The notes: a model not told the origin generated them from the letters alone. Positions 49,317 through 57,988 are shown, counted from the stretch's first letter. The stretch is 64,000 nucleotides of DNA from Atopobiaceae bacterium (GCA_017533825.1 JAFWIE010000018.1:1-64000); one strand, 5' to 3'. Program-made: numbers and translations.

Positions 49317-50561
49317 ATGCCGAAGGACAAACGCTATACCGTCGAAGGGTTTTGGGACTGCCCGTATTGCGGGAGCGAGGGGATACGAGGGCGATCGAAG
49401 TTCTGTCCCAACTGCGGCCATGGGCGCGACGAGTCGGTGCGCTTCTACACCAAGGAGATTGGTGAGGAGCATGCCATCAGCGATGAAGAATTCGCCCGTG
49501 AGCGTGAGGAGGCCAGCAAGAACTCCCGCAGCAGTAGTTCCGTTCATACGGAGGCAAGCGAGGTGGACCAGGGATCGCCTTCGCTTTTCTCGCGCAAGGA
49601 AGGAGAGGGAAGGGGTGATGCGCGCGACGGTGCCGACGCCTCCGACTGGCTGTGCGACTTCTGCGGGACGTACAATCCCGTAACCGCAGAGGTGTGCACG
49701 GGGTGTGGAGCGGCTCGCGAATCGACGGATGGCAAGACGTACCAGCAGGTTCAAGGAACCGTCGCGAGGACGTATGACTCCTCAGGCAACCTCGTCAAAG
49801 AGCGGGACCTCAGCAAACCTAAGCCTACGGTGCAATCGACACCAAGCGCAAAGCCCGCTGGCTGCCTGCCCGTGGTGGGCGTGCTCCTGCTGGTGGTCGT
49901 AGCGCTCTCAGCACTTGCCTTCTGCGTCTTCTCGCCCAAGCCGCGTGATATGGTGGTTGCGGGCTTCGATTGGGAGCGCACGATAGAGGTCGAGGAACTC
50001 ACCACGGTGAGCGAGTCGGACTGGAAGCTGCCGGACGGTGCGCGCAAGACGAAGACTGCAGAAGAGGTGCGTGACTATCGTCAGGTGCTCGATCACTACC
50101 AGAACGTGCCCTATGAGGTCTCGGAAGAGGTACTCGATCACTACGAAACGTACAGTACGACGGTGGACAACGGTGACGGTACCTTTGACGTCGAGGAACA
50201 CCAAGAGCCGGTATACCGGACAGAAACCCATACCGAGTATCGAAGAGAGCCTATATATCGAAAGGAACCCATTTACGACACCAAGTATTATTACGACATT
50301 GAACGCTGGGTGCACAAGCGCGATGTCGTGACGAAGGGCGATGATCATAATCCTGAGTGGGGCGAGACCGAACTCAGTCCTGCGACGGGCGAACATGGGA
50401 CAGGAGAGGAACGTGAGGGCAATCGCTCCGGTACCTATGGCGTCACGGACGACAAGGGGAATCACTACACCGTCGACGAGAGTCTGTGGGAGTCGCTCGA
50501 GGAAGGACAGTCCATCCGGGTGATGGTTGACTCTGAGGGACACATAACGCTGGATGAGTAG
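49317..50561 (+). CDS. Double zinc-ribbon single-pass membrane protein, unknown function
   Basis: The 414-residue protein has two cytoplasmic zinc ribbons, CPYCGS...CPNCGHG (about 15-35) and CDFCGTYNPVTAEVCTGCGA (about 112-131). A linker and one membrane helix follow (about 182-204: VVGVLLLVVVALSALAFCVF), then a long outer domain. That domain has short Tyr/Glu/Arg-rich repeats (EPVYRTE, EYRREPIYRKEPIYDTKYYYDIERW; about 300-335). Similar zinc-ribbon proteins occur in many Gram-positives without known role. A GGGGGTATCCGC stretch precedes the ATG. Confidence 0.75.
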   Translation: MPKDKRYTVEGFWDCPYCGSEGIRGRSKFCPNCGHGRDESVRFYTKEIGEEHAISDEEFAREREEASKNSRSSSSVHTEASEVDQGSPSLFSRKEGEGRGDARDGADASDWLCDFCGTYNPVTAEVCTGCGAARESTDGKTYQQVQGTVARTYDSSGNLVKERDLSKPKPTVQSTPSAKPAGCLPVVGVLLLVVVALSALAFCVFSPKPRDMVVAGFDWERTIEVEELTTVSESDWKLPDGARKTKTAEEVRDYRQVLDHYQNVPYEVSEEVLDHYETYSTTVDNGDGTFDVEEHQEPVYRTETHTEYRREPIYRKEPIYDTKYYYDIERWVHKRDVVTKGDDHNPEWGETELSPATGEHGTGEEREGNRSGTYGVTDDKGNHYTVDESLWESLEEGQSIRVMVDSEGHITLDE

Positions 50562-50600
50562 GCCCCATCCAATGGATGAGTGAACCCCGCTTAAAGATAC

Positions 50601-50629
50601 TGCCCGTAGGGGGTTGCCCCCTGCGGGCA
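50601..50629. terminator. Hairpin after the zinc-ribbon gene
   Basis: TGCCCGTAGGGGG and CCCCCTGCGGGCA pair over 13 positions (one G-T) with a three-base loop. The following sequence (TCATACT) is not T-rich, so termination may be inefficient. Confidence 0.6.
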
Positions 50630-50687
50630 TCATACTCTGCTGAATACGTTGGTCGTTTGATGTAATTGGGTTGTGTTGTGGCTTACG

Positions 50688-50696
50688 TGATAGAAT
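50688..50696 (+). promoter_or_regulatory. Extended -10 promoter upstream of glf
   Basis: TGATAGAAT is an extended -10 about 95 bases before the glf start. There is no strong -35, as expected for this promoter class. Confidence 0.4.
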
Positions 50697-50790
50697 CACT
50701 ACGATATTTCCGGCCGATTGCGGTCTGGAGGCATGTCGCAACTCAAACGCATCACTCCTATTCGGCTTTCTAGAAAGACAGAGGTTTGCC

Positions 50791-51990
50791 ATGAGCATTG
50801 CAAGCGGCCTTCCCAGTGACTTCTCTCCCAGTAAGTACGATGCCATCGTCGTTGGTGCTGGCTATGCCGGAGCGGTGTGCGCACGCATGCTCGCCGAGGG
50901 TAGCAGCTATCGCGTGGCCGTTCTCGAGAGGCGCGATCACATCGCGGGCAATGCCTATGACTACGAGGACGAGGCGGGTATTCTCATCCACAAGTATGGC
51001 CCCCACATCTACCATACGACCGATGAGCGCGTGCACCAGTTCCTCTCGAGGTTCACGGACTTCACCGATTATCAGCACAAGGTGCTGGCAAACATCCACG
51101 GGACGTTGATGCCCGTGCCCTTTAATCACCAGTCGCTCAAGCTTGCCTTTGGCGAGGAGAAGGGCGAGCATCTGTATCACAAGCTCGTTCAAGCGTTTGG
51201 TGAGAATCGTCGCGTTCCCATCCTCGAGCTGCGTGGTCGCAACGATCCCGAGCTCTCCGAAGTTGCCGACTACGTTTACGAGAACGTATTCCTGTACTAC
51301 ACCATGAAGCAGTGGGGCAAGACGCCCGACCAAATCGATCCGGCCGTGATGGGTCGCGTACCGGTGTTTGTTGGCGACGACGATCGCTACTTCCCTCAGG
51401 TGCCACACCAGGGCATGCCCAACAAGGGATACACTGACCTCTTCGAGCAGATGCTCAACCACGACCTCATCGAGGTGTACGTGAATGTCGATGCTCGCGA
51501 TTTGCTGGGGCTTGAGGGGACGACTACCGTGGTCTGTGGCGCGCCTTATGGTGGCGAGATCATCTACACTGGCGCACTAGATGAGCTCTTTGGTATGGAT
51601 TTGGGTGCCTTGCCGTATCGTACGCTCGACATGCAGTTTGAGACGCTCGATCAGGATCAGTTCCAGCCGGTTGGAACGGTGAACTATACGGTGAGCGAGG
51701 ACTTCACGCGCATCACGGAGTTCAAGAACATGACGGGTCAGGTCGTGCCTGGCAAGACCACCATCATGCGCGAGTACTCAAAGCCATATGAGCCCGGCAG
51801 TGGCCAGACGCCGTACTACGTTATCAACGAGCCCGACAACATCGCGCTGTATGAGCGCTATCGCAGCCGTGTGGCGAACATTCCCAACTTCCATGTGGTG
51901 GGCCGTCTGGCAGAGTACCGCTACTACGATATGGATGGCGTCGTCGCGTCGGCACTTTCCCTTGCGGACGAGATCATCAACCAAAGATAA
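50791..51990 (+). CDS. glf: UDP-galactopyranose mutase
   Basis: The 399-residue flavoenzyme converts UDP-galactopyranose to the furanose form for surface glycans. VVGAGYAGAVCARMLAE binds FAD. GNAYDYEDEAGILIHKYGPHIYHT and ITEFKNMTGQ...TTIMREYSKPYEPG...PYYVINEPDN hold the catalytic and substrate Arg/Tyr residues. The ATG at 50791 follows ACAGAGG; longer in-frame starts add unconserved sequence. The glycosyltransferase downstream fits a galactofuranose-containing polymer. Confidence 0.96.
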   Translation: MSIASGLPSDFSPSKYDAIVVGAGYAGAVCARMLAEGSSYRVAVLERRDHIAGNAYDYEDEAGILIHKYGPHIYHTTDERVHQFLSRFTDFTDYQHKVLANIHGTLMPVPFNHQSLKLAFGEEKGEHLYHKLVQAFGENRRVPILELRGRNDPELSEVADYVYENVFLYYTMKQWGKTPDQIDPAVMGRVPVFVGDDDRYFPQVPHQGMPNKGYTDLFEQMLNHDLIEVYVNVDARDLLGLEGTTTVVCGAPYGGEIIYTGALDELFGMDLGALPYRTLDMQFETLDQDQFQPVGTVNYTVSEDFTRITEFKNMTGQVVPGKTTIMREYSKPYEPGSGQTPYYVINEPDNIALYERYRSRVANIPNFHVVGRLAEYRYYDMDGVVASALSLADEIINQR

Positions 51991-52062
51991 GGCGGTTGCT
52001 GCGCTGGGGGATCCGCGTCAAGCCTTCGGCGTTTCTCCGTCATGAAGAGGAGCTAACGAGTG

Positions 52063-53100
52063 ATGGCTGGCAAGACAATCACGTTTGGAATCCCATGCTA
52101 TAACTCGGCGGCGTATATGGACCACTGCATCTCCTCCATCGTGGAAGGCAGTGGGTACGCTTCCGATGTCCAGGTTGTTGTGGTGGACGATGGGTCCGCC
52201 ACAGACAACACACTCGAGAAGGCGCAGGAGTGGCAGACTCGCTATCCCGACATCGTGAAGGCCGTCCATCAGGAGAATGGTGGGCATGGGCGTGCGGTGA
52301 TGACCGCCATCGAGCATGCGAAAGGCGCATACTTCAAGGTCGTCGACTCTGATGATTGGTTGGATGGGGAGGCCCTCACGACGCTGCTCGAGCTCCTGCG
52401 CTCGTTTGTCTCGTATGAGGTCGAGGTGGACCTCGTCGTCACGAACTACGTCTTTGAGCACATGGAGGACGGCAAGCAGCGCACCATCGACTACGGATTC
52501 GCCCTGCCCAAAGACAAGGTGATTGGTTGGTCGCAAATCGGGCACTTCAACATCTCGCAGTATATGATGATGCACGCCTTGTGCTATCGGACCGAAGTGC
52601 TCCGCACATGCGGCCTGGAGCTGCCCGCACACACATTCTACGTGGACAACATCTATGCCTACGTACCGCTTCCTCACTGCAAGACGCTGTACTACCTTGA
52701 CGTTGACCTCTATCGCTACTTCATCGGTAGGGATGACCAATCGGTCAATCTCGACGTCCAGATTGCGCGCAAGGACCAGCAGCTGGCAGTGACGTACATA
52801 ATGATTCATGCCTACCACTTGTACGATGACGTGCCCGTGAAGGAGCTGCGACGCTACATGCTTGGGCATCTCACGCTCATGCTGTCGGTTTGTTCGGTCA
52901 TCTCAAAGATGTCGGATGCTCCCGATGCGCGCAAGATTCTCGATGACTTCTGGCATGATTTCCAGCGCTACGATATGCGCATGTACAATCGCGCACGGCA
53001 CGGCGTCGTGGGGACCTTCATGAACTTCCGTGGGCCTGTGGGCGAGCGCGTGACCATCGGCATCTATCACGCCGCGCAGAAGCTCTTCAAGTTCAACTGA
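52063..53100 (+). CDS. Family 2 glycosyltransferase
   Basis: The 345-residue GT-A enzyme starts with ITFGIPCYNSAAYMDHCISSI and has VVVDDGSATDNT and VDSDDWLD, the nucleotide and metal-binding acidic motifs. The rest (HFNISQYMMMHALCYRTEVLRTCGLELP, DNIYAYVPLPHCKTLYYLDVDLYRYFIGRDDQSVN) is typical of GT2 proteins in Firmicutes and Actinobacteria. A GAAGAGGAG site precedes ATG 52063 (GTG 52060 also possible). It lies 72 bases after glf and overlaps convergent maf by 8 bases. The acceptor is unknown. Confidence 0.9.
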   Translation: MAGKTITFGIPCYNSAAYMDHCISSIVEGSGYASDVQVVVVDDGSATDNTLEKAQEWQTRYPDIVKAVHQENGGHGRAVMTAIEHAKGAYFKVVDSDDWLDGEALTTLLELLRSFVSYEVEVDLVVTNYVFEHMEDGKQRTIDYGFALPKDKVIGWSQIGHFNISQYMMMHALCYRTEVLRTCGLELPAHTFYVDNIYAYVPLPHCKTLYYLDVDLYRYFIGRDDQSVNLDVQIARKDQQLAVTYIMIHAYHLYDDVPVKELRRYMLGHLTLMLSVCSVISKMSDAPDARKILDDFWHDFQRYDMRMYNRARHGVVGTFMNFRGPVGERVTIGIYHAAQKLFKFN

Positions 53101-53671
53101 GTTGCGCCGATTCGAGTTCGCACAAGACGCGCGTCACGGGAAGGCCCACCACATTGTCGTAGTCACCATCGAGCTGTTCCACGAATGATTGAGCACCGCC
53201 TTGGATGGCATATGACCCTGCCTTATCCAACGGTTCCCCTGTGGCAACATAGGCTCGAATCTCATCGTCGGTAAGAACGCGGAACGTCACATGGGATGTT
53301 TCGACGAAGACGCGCTCCTTCACATGGTGTGATCCACCCATCAAGAGACAAACGCCGGTGGAGACGTGGTGGGTCTTTCCAGAGAGCTCATGCAGCATGC
53401 GCATCGCATCGGCGTCGTCCCTTGGCTTTCCCAGAACGTCATCGTCGAGCCATACGATGGTGTCGGCACCGAGCAGCGTCTCGCCGGGTGTGAGGGAGTC
53501 GAACGACTTAAGGCAAGCATGCGCCTTCAAGGTCGCGAGGCGTGCAACGAGGTCTATAGGCTTCTCGTCGGGCTGACGGCTCTCATCCACGTCGGCCGGG
53601 ACGATCGTGAGCTCGAATCCTGCACGTTCGAGCAGCTCTTTGCGCCGTGGCGAGGCTGAGGCAAGTATCAT
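53093..53671 (-). CDS. maf: Maf-family nucleoside triphosphate pyrophosphatase
   Basis: The 192-residue enzyme has the Maf signature ILASASPRRKELLERAGF, the catalytic GADTIVWLDDDVLGKP and the segment LSGKTHHVSTGV. It removes non-canonical or excess nucleoside triphosphates. Read on the minus strand, its end overlaps the glycosyltransferase end by 8 bases. An unusual insertion is not seen. The ribosome site is weak. Confidence 0.93.
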   Translation of the reverse strand: MILASASPRRKELLERAGFELTIVPADVDESRQPDEKPIDLVARLATLKAHACLKSFDSLTPGETLLGADTIVWLDDDVLGKPRDDADAMRMLHELSGKTHHVSTGVCLLMGGSHHVKERVFVETSHVTFRVLTDDEIRAYVATGEPLDKAGSYAIQGGAQSFVEQLDGDYDNVVGLPVTRVLCELESAQLS

Positions 53672-53744
53672 GGGAAGTCCTCCAAACGCGGAACATCTGT
53701 GGTGTCGAGTTCTTTCGAAGGCGTCGAAATCGTATCACCGTTGC

Positions 53745-53770
53745 AAAAAAGGAACCGCCGAAGCGGTTCC
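53745..53770 (-). terminator. Intrinsic terminator of the ferredoxin gene
   Basis: On the minus strand, GGAACCGC and GCGGTTCC form a stem closed by a TTCG tetraloop and followed by TTTTTT. It lies between ferredoxin and maf on the same strand, so it isolates the ferredoxin message. Confidence 0.93.
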
Positions 53771-53803
53771 TCCTGGTATCGCATAAGGCTATGTGCTGAT
53801 GCG

Positions 53804-53986
53804 TTACTCGGCCTCGATGGCGGAGACGGGGCAGTTGTCGATGGCCTCCTGGACGTCGTCCTCGAAGTCGGCGGCATCGTCGATGATGACCTCGGCAACG
53901 CCGTCATCGTTGATGGCAAACACGTCAGCGGCGGTGGACTCGCACAGACCGCACCCGATGCAATCCTCGTTGACCGTAACCTTCAT
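53804..53986 (-). CDS. Small [4Fe-4S] ferredoxin
   Basis: The 60-residue protein has CIGCGLC near the start and the last cysteine in NCPVSAIE, four ligands for one [4Fe-4S] cluster. It is very acidic, typical of electron carriers. The ATG at 53986 (minus strand) follows GAGAGGAACCAAC. It is monocistronic between its own leader and terminator. It could supply electrons to the reductases in this window, for example the flavodoxin-like protein at 56802 or the large oxidoreductase at 8322; this is inference. Confidence 0.93.
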   Translation of the reverse strand: MKVTVNEDCIGCGLCESTAADVFAINDDGVAEVIIDDAADFEDDVQEAIDNCPVSAIEAE

Positions 53987-54005
53987 GTTGGTTCCTCTCA
54001 CTCAT

Positions 54006-54054
54006 GCAGGACGTGGGGTCCTGCCCGTTGTAGCACCCAAATCCCCATTGGGTG
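54006..54054 (-). promoter_or_regulatory. Ferredoxin leader hairpin, -10 and operator-like palindrome
   Basis: Three elements lie in a row upstream of ferredoxin. A perfect 7-bp hairpin GCAGGAC/GTCCTGC is in the leader (54006-54024). An extended -10 TGCTACAAC is read on the minus strand (54027-54032 core). A 7-7-7 inverted repeat CACCCAA/TTGGGTG is at 54034-54054. The last covers the -35 zone and could be an operator. Confidence 0.45.
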
Positions 54055-54277
54055 CCCCCACCGCGGGCTTCTGACCCGCATTGGTATACTTTGTACACCC
54101 TCATGCGCTTTTGTGCTACCCCCCAATTGGAAAAATGTCGTGTTTTCGCGAAGAGTGGTCGGGGCGTCGTACATCTTGGCAGGTAGAGGCAGGTTTTGCA
54201 CTATCGCACAAACCCCTTGGGCGAACGCGCGCATGGTTTGAATCGGATGACATGGAAGGAGAGTGGCCTCTGGCTCA

Positions 54278-54286
54278 TGCTATACA
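54278..54286 (+). promoter_or_regulatory. Extended -10 promoter of the acyl-carrier/hydrolase operon
   Basis: TGCTATACA lies about 41 bases before the ATG at 54327. GAAGGGAG provides the ribosome site. Confidence 0.5.
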
Positions 54287-54326
54287 TGCGTTCCAAACTC
54301 ATGTATCGCGGCGAAGGGAGACAAAA

Positions 54327-54575
54327 ATGGATGAGGATCGTCAGGAAGTATTTGATGCGCTGTGCGAGCGCGCAAGCCAGCTCTTTGGCAAGGATCCTTC
54401 CGAGTTCACGCTCGACACCAAGTTCGAGGACCTCAACATCAAGTCCGTGCAGGTGAGCCAGATTACGACCTACCTCGAGGACGAGCTTGACGTGGAGGTT
54501 CCCTACATGAAGTTCCGTCGTTGCGCGACCTTCGGCGAGGCCGTGGACTTCGTTGCCGACCTTCTCGACGAGTAG
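54327..54575 (+). CDS. Acyl carrier protein, copy 1
   Basis: The 82-residue acidic protein has the carrier-protein helix bundle (FDALCERASQLFGKDPSEFTLDTKFEDLNIKSVQVSQITTYLEDELDVEVPYMKFRRCATFGEAVDFV). Ser40 in IKSVQ is the likely 4'-phosphopantetheine site; the usual Asp-Ser-Leu reads Lys-Ser-Val, so it differs from the fatty-acid ACP. It lies 10 bases before the CocE-like hydrolase gene in one operon. A second carrier is encoded at 58144. It may carry acyl groups for the thiolase system of this locus. Confidence 0.88.
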   Translation: MDEDRQEVFDALCERASQLFGKDPSEFTLDTKFEDLNIKSVQVSQITTYLEDELDVEVPYMKFRRCATFGEAVDFVADLLDE

Positions 54576-54585
54576 GGGGTTCGTT

Positions 54586-56508
54586 ATGGCATTCCTTGAG
54601 CCCCGCATCCCCGAGGACTGGGTTCCCGTCACCGACAAGAAGCTCTCCGACCTCATCCAGATGAGCGGTGAGGTGGCGAGTTTCAACGAGGGTGAGTGCC
54701 CCGTCTACTGGGATCCCGATACGGAGGGCTACATCTTCCTACATCGTGAGGAGTTCGGTGGTGTCGAGATGATGGCGGCCTATCGTGTGGCGCGCCAGCC
54801 CAACGACAATCAGGCGGACGTTGACCTCTCGGCCTCCGACGACCCCATGGCACGCATGGGACAGGGCTTCTGCCCGCCGTTCAACCCGCACACCTACGAG
54901 GTCGTGCCGGGCATCGTGTGCATGCAGGACCAAGAGGTCATCATGCGCGATGGCACCAAGATCTATGCAGACATCTACCGTCCCGCAGGCGATGACGTCA
55001 AGTGCCCCACCATCGTGAGTTGGTCGTGGTTCGGCAAGCGTCCGGGTGATGGCATGAGTGAGTGGCAGATCATGGGCGTGCCGCCCCAAACCGTCTCGAA
55101 GTGCGCCAAGTTCGAGAGTCCCGACCCTCTGTATTGGTGCCATTACGGCTACGCCGTGGCAAACGTCGACGTGCGTGGTGCGGGCCACTCTGAGGGCAGC
55201 GTGCACATGTTCACGCATCAGGACCGCGAGGATGGTTACGACTTCGTTGAGTGGGTCGCTCAGCAGCCGTGGTCAAATGGCAAGATTGGCATGGCTGGCA
55301 ACTCCGGCGTTGCCATGCATCAGTGGGGGATTGCCTCCACGCAGCCGCCCCATCTGGCCTGCATCGCGCCTTGGGAGTCCACCACCGACCTGTATCGCGA
55401 GAGCTTCTTTGAAGGCGGCGTGCCTGCGCTCTCGTTCAACAAGTTCATTGCCGCGCAGGTTACCGGTCCTAACGGCGTGGATGACCAGGTCGCCATGGCC
55501 AAGATGTATCCCGACATGAACCCCTATTGGGAGGACAAGCGCCCCAACTTCCGCAACGTCAAGTGCCCTGTGTACCAGACGGCTGGTTGGAGTCACTTCC
55601 ACCTGCCGGGCTCCATCAACGCCTACAACCGTTGCCGCTCGCACAACAAGTGGCTGCGCGCTCATCGCGACTTCGAATGGCCCGACACCTACGATCCTCA
55701 GAACCTCGAGGAGCTGCGCCGCTACTACGACCGCTACCTCAAGGACATCCACAACGGTTGGGAGATGACCCCACGCGTCCGTCTGGACATCATGGACGGA
55801 TACGACGTGGACTATCAGGAGCGTCGTCCCGAGAAGGCGTGGCCCATCAAGCGCACCGAGTATCGCAAGCTCTACCTCGATGCTTCCCAGACGCTTGAGT
55901 CCGTCGAGACCGATCACGTGCAGACCTTCGTGGCTGGGCCCGAGCCCGCACAGAACGAGGCCGTTGCCAAGTACAACCCGGTTGACGAAGAAGTTCGCTT
56001 CGAGTGGGTGCTCCCTGAGGATACCGAGATTACCGGCCACATGACGCTGCACCTCTTCCTCTCGTGCGAGGGCTGGGACGACATGGACCTCTTCATCAAC
56101 ATCCAGAAGGCCACGGCCGACGGTGAGTGGGTGCCTTGGCTCACCCTCGACGAGCCGCATCCCGGCGCGTGGGGCAAGTGCCGCGTGTCGCGTCGCGAGC
56201 TCGATCGGCGTCTCACCCGCAAGCATCGCCCGGTGCTCGCGAACACCAGCAGCAAGAAGCTTGCCGAAGGCGAGATTGCCGAGGTGGACATCGCCATCGT
56301 TCCCACCGCACGTGTGTATCACAAGGGCGAGCGCTTCCGCATCCAGATTGCGGGTCGCTACATCCGCGAGGGGTGGTTCGAGCCGCTCTCTTGGGACGAG
56401 GAGGCCAAGGGCACGCACGTCATCCACACTGGTGGTGACTGCCAGTCCTGGATCGAGATTCCCGTCATTCCTCCGCGCTATCAGGCTGGTGAGTACATCC
56501 ATCGCTAG
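54586..56508 (+). CDS. CocE/NonD-family alpha/beta hydrolase with altered triad
   Basis: The 640-residue protein has an N-terminal extension of about 110 residues. An alpha/beta hydrolase domain follows (VIMRDGTKIYADIYRP, YAVANVDVRGAGHSEG), with the nucleophile Ser240 in GMAGNSGVA. A jelly-roll X-Pro/CocE C-terminal domain comes last (about 450-640). In relatives the acid is the Asp of GWYD; here the matching segment is GWSHFHLPG, with His337 in that place. Such enzymes split esters, thioesters or peptides. The ATG at 54586 follows GGGGGTTCG. The preceding carrier protein suggests an acyl-ACP or related substrate, which is inference. Confidence 0.82.
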   Translation: MAFLEPRIPEDWVPVTDKKLSDLIQMSGEVASFNEGECPVYWDPDTEGYIFLHREEFGGVEMMAAYRVARQPNDNQADVDLSASDDPMARMGQGFCPPFNPHTYEVVPGIVCMQDQEVIMRDGTKIYADIYRPAGDDVKCPTIVSWSWFGKRPGDGMSEWQIMGVPPQTVSKCAKFESPDPLYWCHYGYAVANVDVRGAGHSEGSVHMFTHQDREDGYDFVEWVAQQPWSNGKIGMAGNSGVAMHQWGIASTQPPHLACIAPWESTTDLYRESFFEGGVPALSFNKFIAAQVTGPNGVDDQVAMAKMYPDMNPYWEDKRPNFRNVKCPVYQTAGWSHFHLPGSINAYNRCRSHNKWLRAHRDFEWPDTYDPQNLEELRRYYDRYLKDIHNGWEMTPRVRLDIMDGYDVDYQERRPEKAWPIKRTEYRKLYLDASQTLESVETDHVQTFVAGPEPAQNEAVAKYNPVDEEVRFEWVLPEDTEITGHMTLHLFLSCEGWDDMDLFINIQKATADGEWVPWLTLDEPHPGAWGKCRVSRRELDRRLTRKHRPVLANTSSKKLAEGEIAEVDIAIVPTARVYHKGERFRIQIAGRYIREGWFEPLSWDEEAKGTHVIHTGGDCQSWIEIPVIPPRYQAGEYIHR

Positions 56509-56550
56509 GGGATGGGTCCGATAAACTGACGCACTTCTCGTCGATTCCTT

Positions 56551-56608
56551 AGACCCCGTCGGTCCGTCGTGGAAGCTTCCAATTCCATGCCGGGCCGACG
56601 GGGCTTTA
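56551..56608 (+). terminator. Terminator after the CocE-like gene
   Basis: CCCCGTCGG and CCGACGGGG form the stem core around a long loop, followed by CTTTACCTT. It ends the carrier/hydrolase transcript. Confidence 0.8.
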
Positions 56609-56758
56609 CCTTGGTCCGGCACGTTGGAGGCTGGCAATGGTGGCGCGCTCGTCATCTTTTGTACCTTTACACGAAACCCCGCGCGTCGCACGCACCGTTC
56701 TTCATATGGGAGAACGTCGAATTGTGGCGCGTGGATTCGTAGCATAGATGATGTGAGA

Positions 56759-56774
56759 CCACACGATGGTGTGG
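56759..56774 (+). promoter_or_regulatory. Inverted repeat before the flavodoxin-like gene
   Basis: CCACAC and GTGTGG separated by GATG lie 28 bases before the start codon, close to a CATAGAT sequence that could be a -10. It may be an operator. Confidence 0.35.
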
Positions 56775-56801
56775 AGCGGTACGAACGGAGAGGAGCGCAC
56801 G

Positions 56802-57764
56802 ATGAAGGTAATGGCGGTTTGCGCTGGCCGCAAGAACGGCAATGGTGAGATTCTGGCAAAGGAGGCACTGAGCGCTGCGCAGGCGATGGGTGCTGAGGTC
56901 GAGCTCATCAATCTGTTTGACTACAACATCTTGCCCTGCACCGGATGCGAGGGCTGCACCATGCAGATGGGCGAGGTCGCCATGGACCCCACGAAGAAGT
57001 ACCGTGGCTGCGTGCTCAAGAACAAGGACGATGTAGACGCGCTCATTGCCGAGATGCACACATGCAACGGCGTCATCTTTGCCGTTCCCACCTATGACCT
57101 CACGCCCAGCTCTCTGTACACGCGCTTCGCACAGCGCTTCCTCGCGTACGAGCTCTCCTTCCTGCTCGAGATTGGCGTCGTGAAGGAGAACCCGAACACG
57201 GTGGCAGGTCTCATCGCCGTGGGCGGTTCCATGCACGACTGGCAGTCGCTGGCGCTCGAGAGCCTGCAGGCCACCATGTTCACCATGTCACTCACCGTCG
57301 TTGACCGCTTCATGAGCCAGCGCGTGGGTCGTCCGGGCAACGTGTTGCTGCACCAGGACCAGCTCGACCGTGCGCATCAGATGGGCGAGAACGTCGTGAA
57401 GGCCATCCAGACGCCGGTGGAGGAGCGCACGTGGATGGGCGATCCCAACGACGGCGTGTGCCCGAACTGCCACTCCAGTCTCGTGTACCCGGGCGACGCG
57501 CACTGGGATGGCATTGAGTTCCCGTATGAGTGCGCCGTGTGTGGCTGTGGTGGCAAGCTGGGCATCAACCCCGAGACTGGCCGACCCATGCTCATGATTG
57601 ACGCCGAGAATGGCCATGTGCGTGACCGTTGCATCGATAAGTCTCGTGCCGAGCATCTCAACGAGATTATCCAGACGCGCATCGACTTCTTCCAGCGTCA
57701 GGGCGAAATCAAGCCGCTGCAGCAGAAGTACCGCGACATGAAGTTCCCGACGTTCACGGTCTAG
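56802..57764 (+). CDS. NADPH-dependent FMN reductase/flavodoxin-like protein with C-terminal zinc ribbon
   Basis: The 320-residue protein has the flavodoxin-fold start MKVMAVCAGRKNGNGEILA and the cysteine cluster CTGCEGC (C46, C49, C52), known from iron-sulfur flavoproteins. FAVPTYDLTPSSL binds flavin, and a zinc-ribbon-like region (VCPNCHSSLV...YECAVCGCGG, about 223-263) follows. Similar proteins reduce quinones or aromatic substrates in anaerobes. ATG 56802 has a GGAGAGGAG site. It has its own promoter region and converges with the thiolase operon. Confidence 0.85.
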   Translation: MKVMAVCAGRKNGNGEILAKEALSAAQAMGAEVELINLFDYNILPCTGCEGCTMQMGEVAMDPTKKYRGCVLKNKDDVDALIAEMHTCNGVIFAVPTYDLTPSSLYTRFAQRFLAYELSFLLEIGVVKENPNTVAGLIAVGGSMHDWQSLALESLQATMFTMSLTVVDRFMSQRVGRPGNVLLHQDQLDRAHQMGENVVKAIQTPVEERTWMGDPNDGVCPNCHSSLVYPGDAHWDGIEFPYECAVCGCGGKLGINPETGRPMLMIDAENGHVRDRCIDKSRAEHLNEIIQTRIDFFQRQGEIKPLQQKYRDMKFPTFTV

Positions 57765-57930
57765 ACGGTCGCTTGCCCATAACGGGAACGTGAAGACGGC
57801 TACGCAGTTGTCCCCTTGCAAGAACCGCGTCAACCGAGTGTGGCGTAAGTGATTGGCGTTGGAGTGGGTGCCGTTGGATGGCCTTGCGTTCGTGGGGATG
57901 GATTTGCAGGCTTTGACGCTTGTGCGTTTT

Positions 57931-57988
57931 TGGACAGCTTCGGCGTTGGTGCGGCGGTTTGTTGTCACACCAACGCCGAGGCTGTCCA
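57931..57988. repeat. Long intergenic hairpin
   Basis: Two 21-base arms (57931-57951, 57968-57988) pair at every position except one G-T, around a 16-base loop. The core is CGGCGTTGGTG/CACCAACGCCG. No T tract follows. Confidence 0.85.

Larger units (their letters stand above)
53987..54326. other. Divergent intergenic region, ferredoxin / acyl-carrier operon
   Basis: Besides the ferredoxin elements, this gap holds TGGTATACT (54082-54090) and TGCTATACA (54278-54286), both extended -10 sequences reading rightward. The second is well placed for the acyl carrier gene, the first may start an unseen or longer transcript. No RNA gene was recognised. Confidence 0.5.

Noticed and set aside
54230..54250. 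tRNA-like TTTGAATC word
   Set aside because: No cloverleaf could be drawn around it; no tRNA was found anywhere in the window by eye.
55273..56868. 531-codon antisense frame opposite the CocE-like hydrolase
   Set aside because: The plus-strand protein has clear hydrolase motifs; the antisense product has none.
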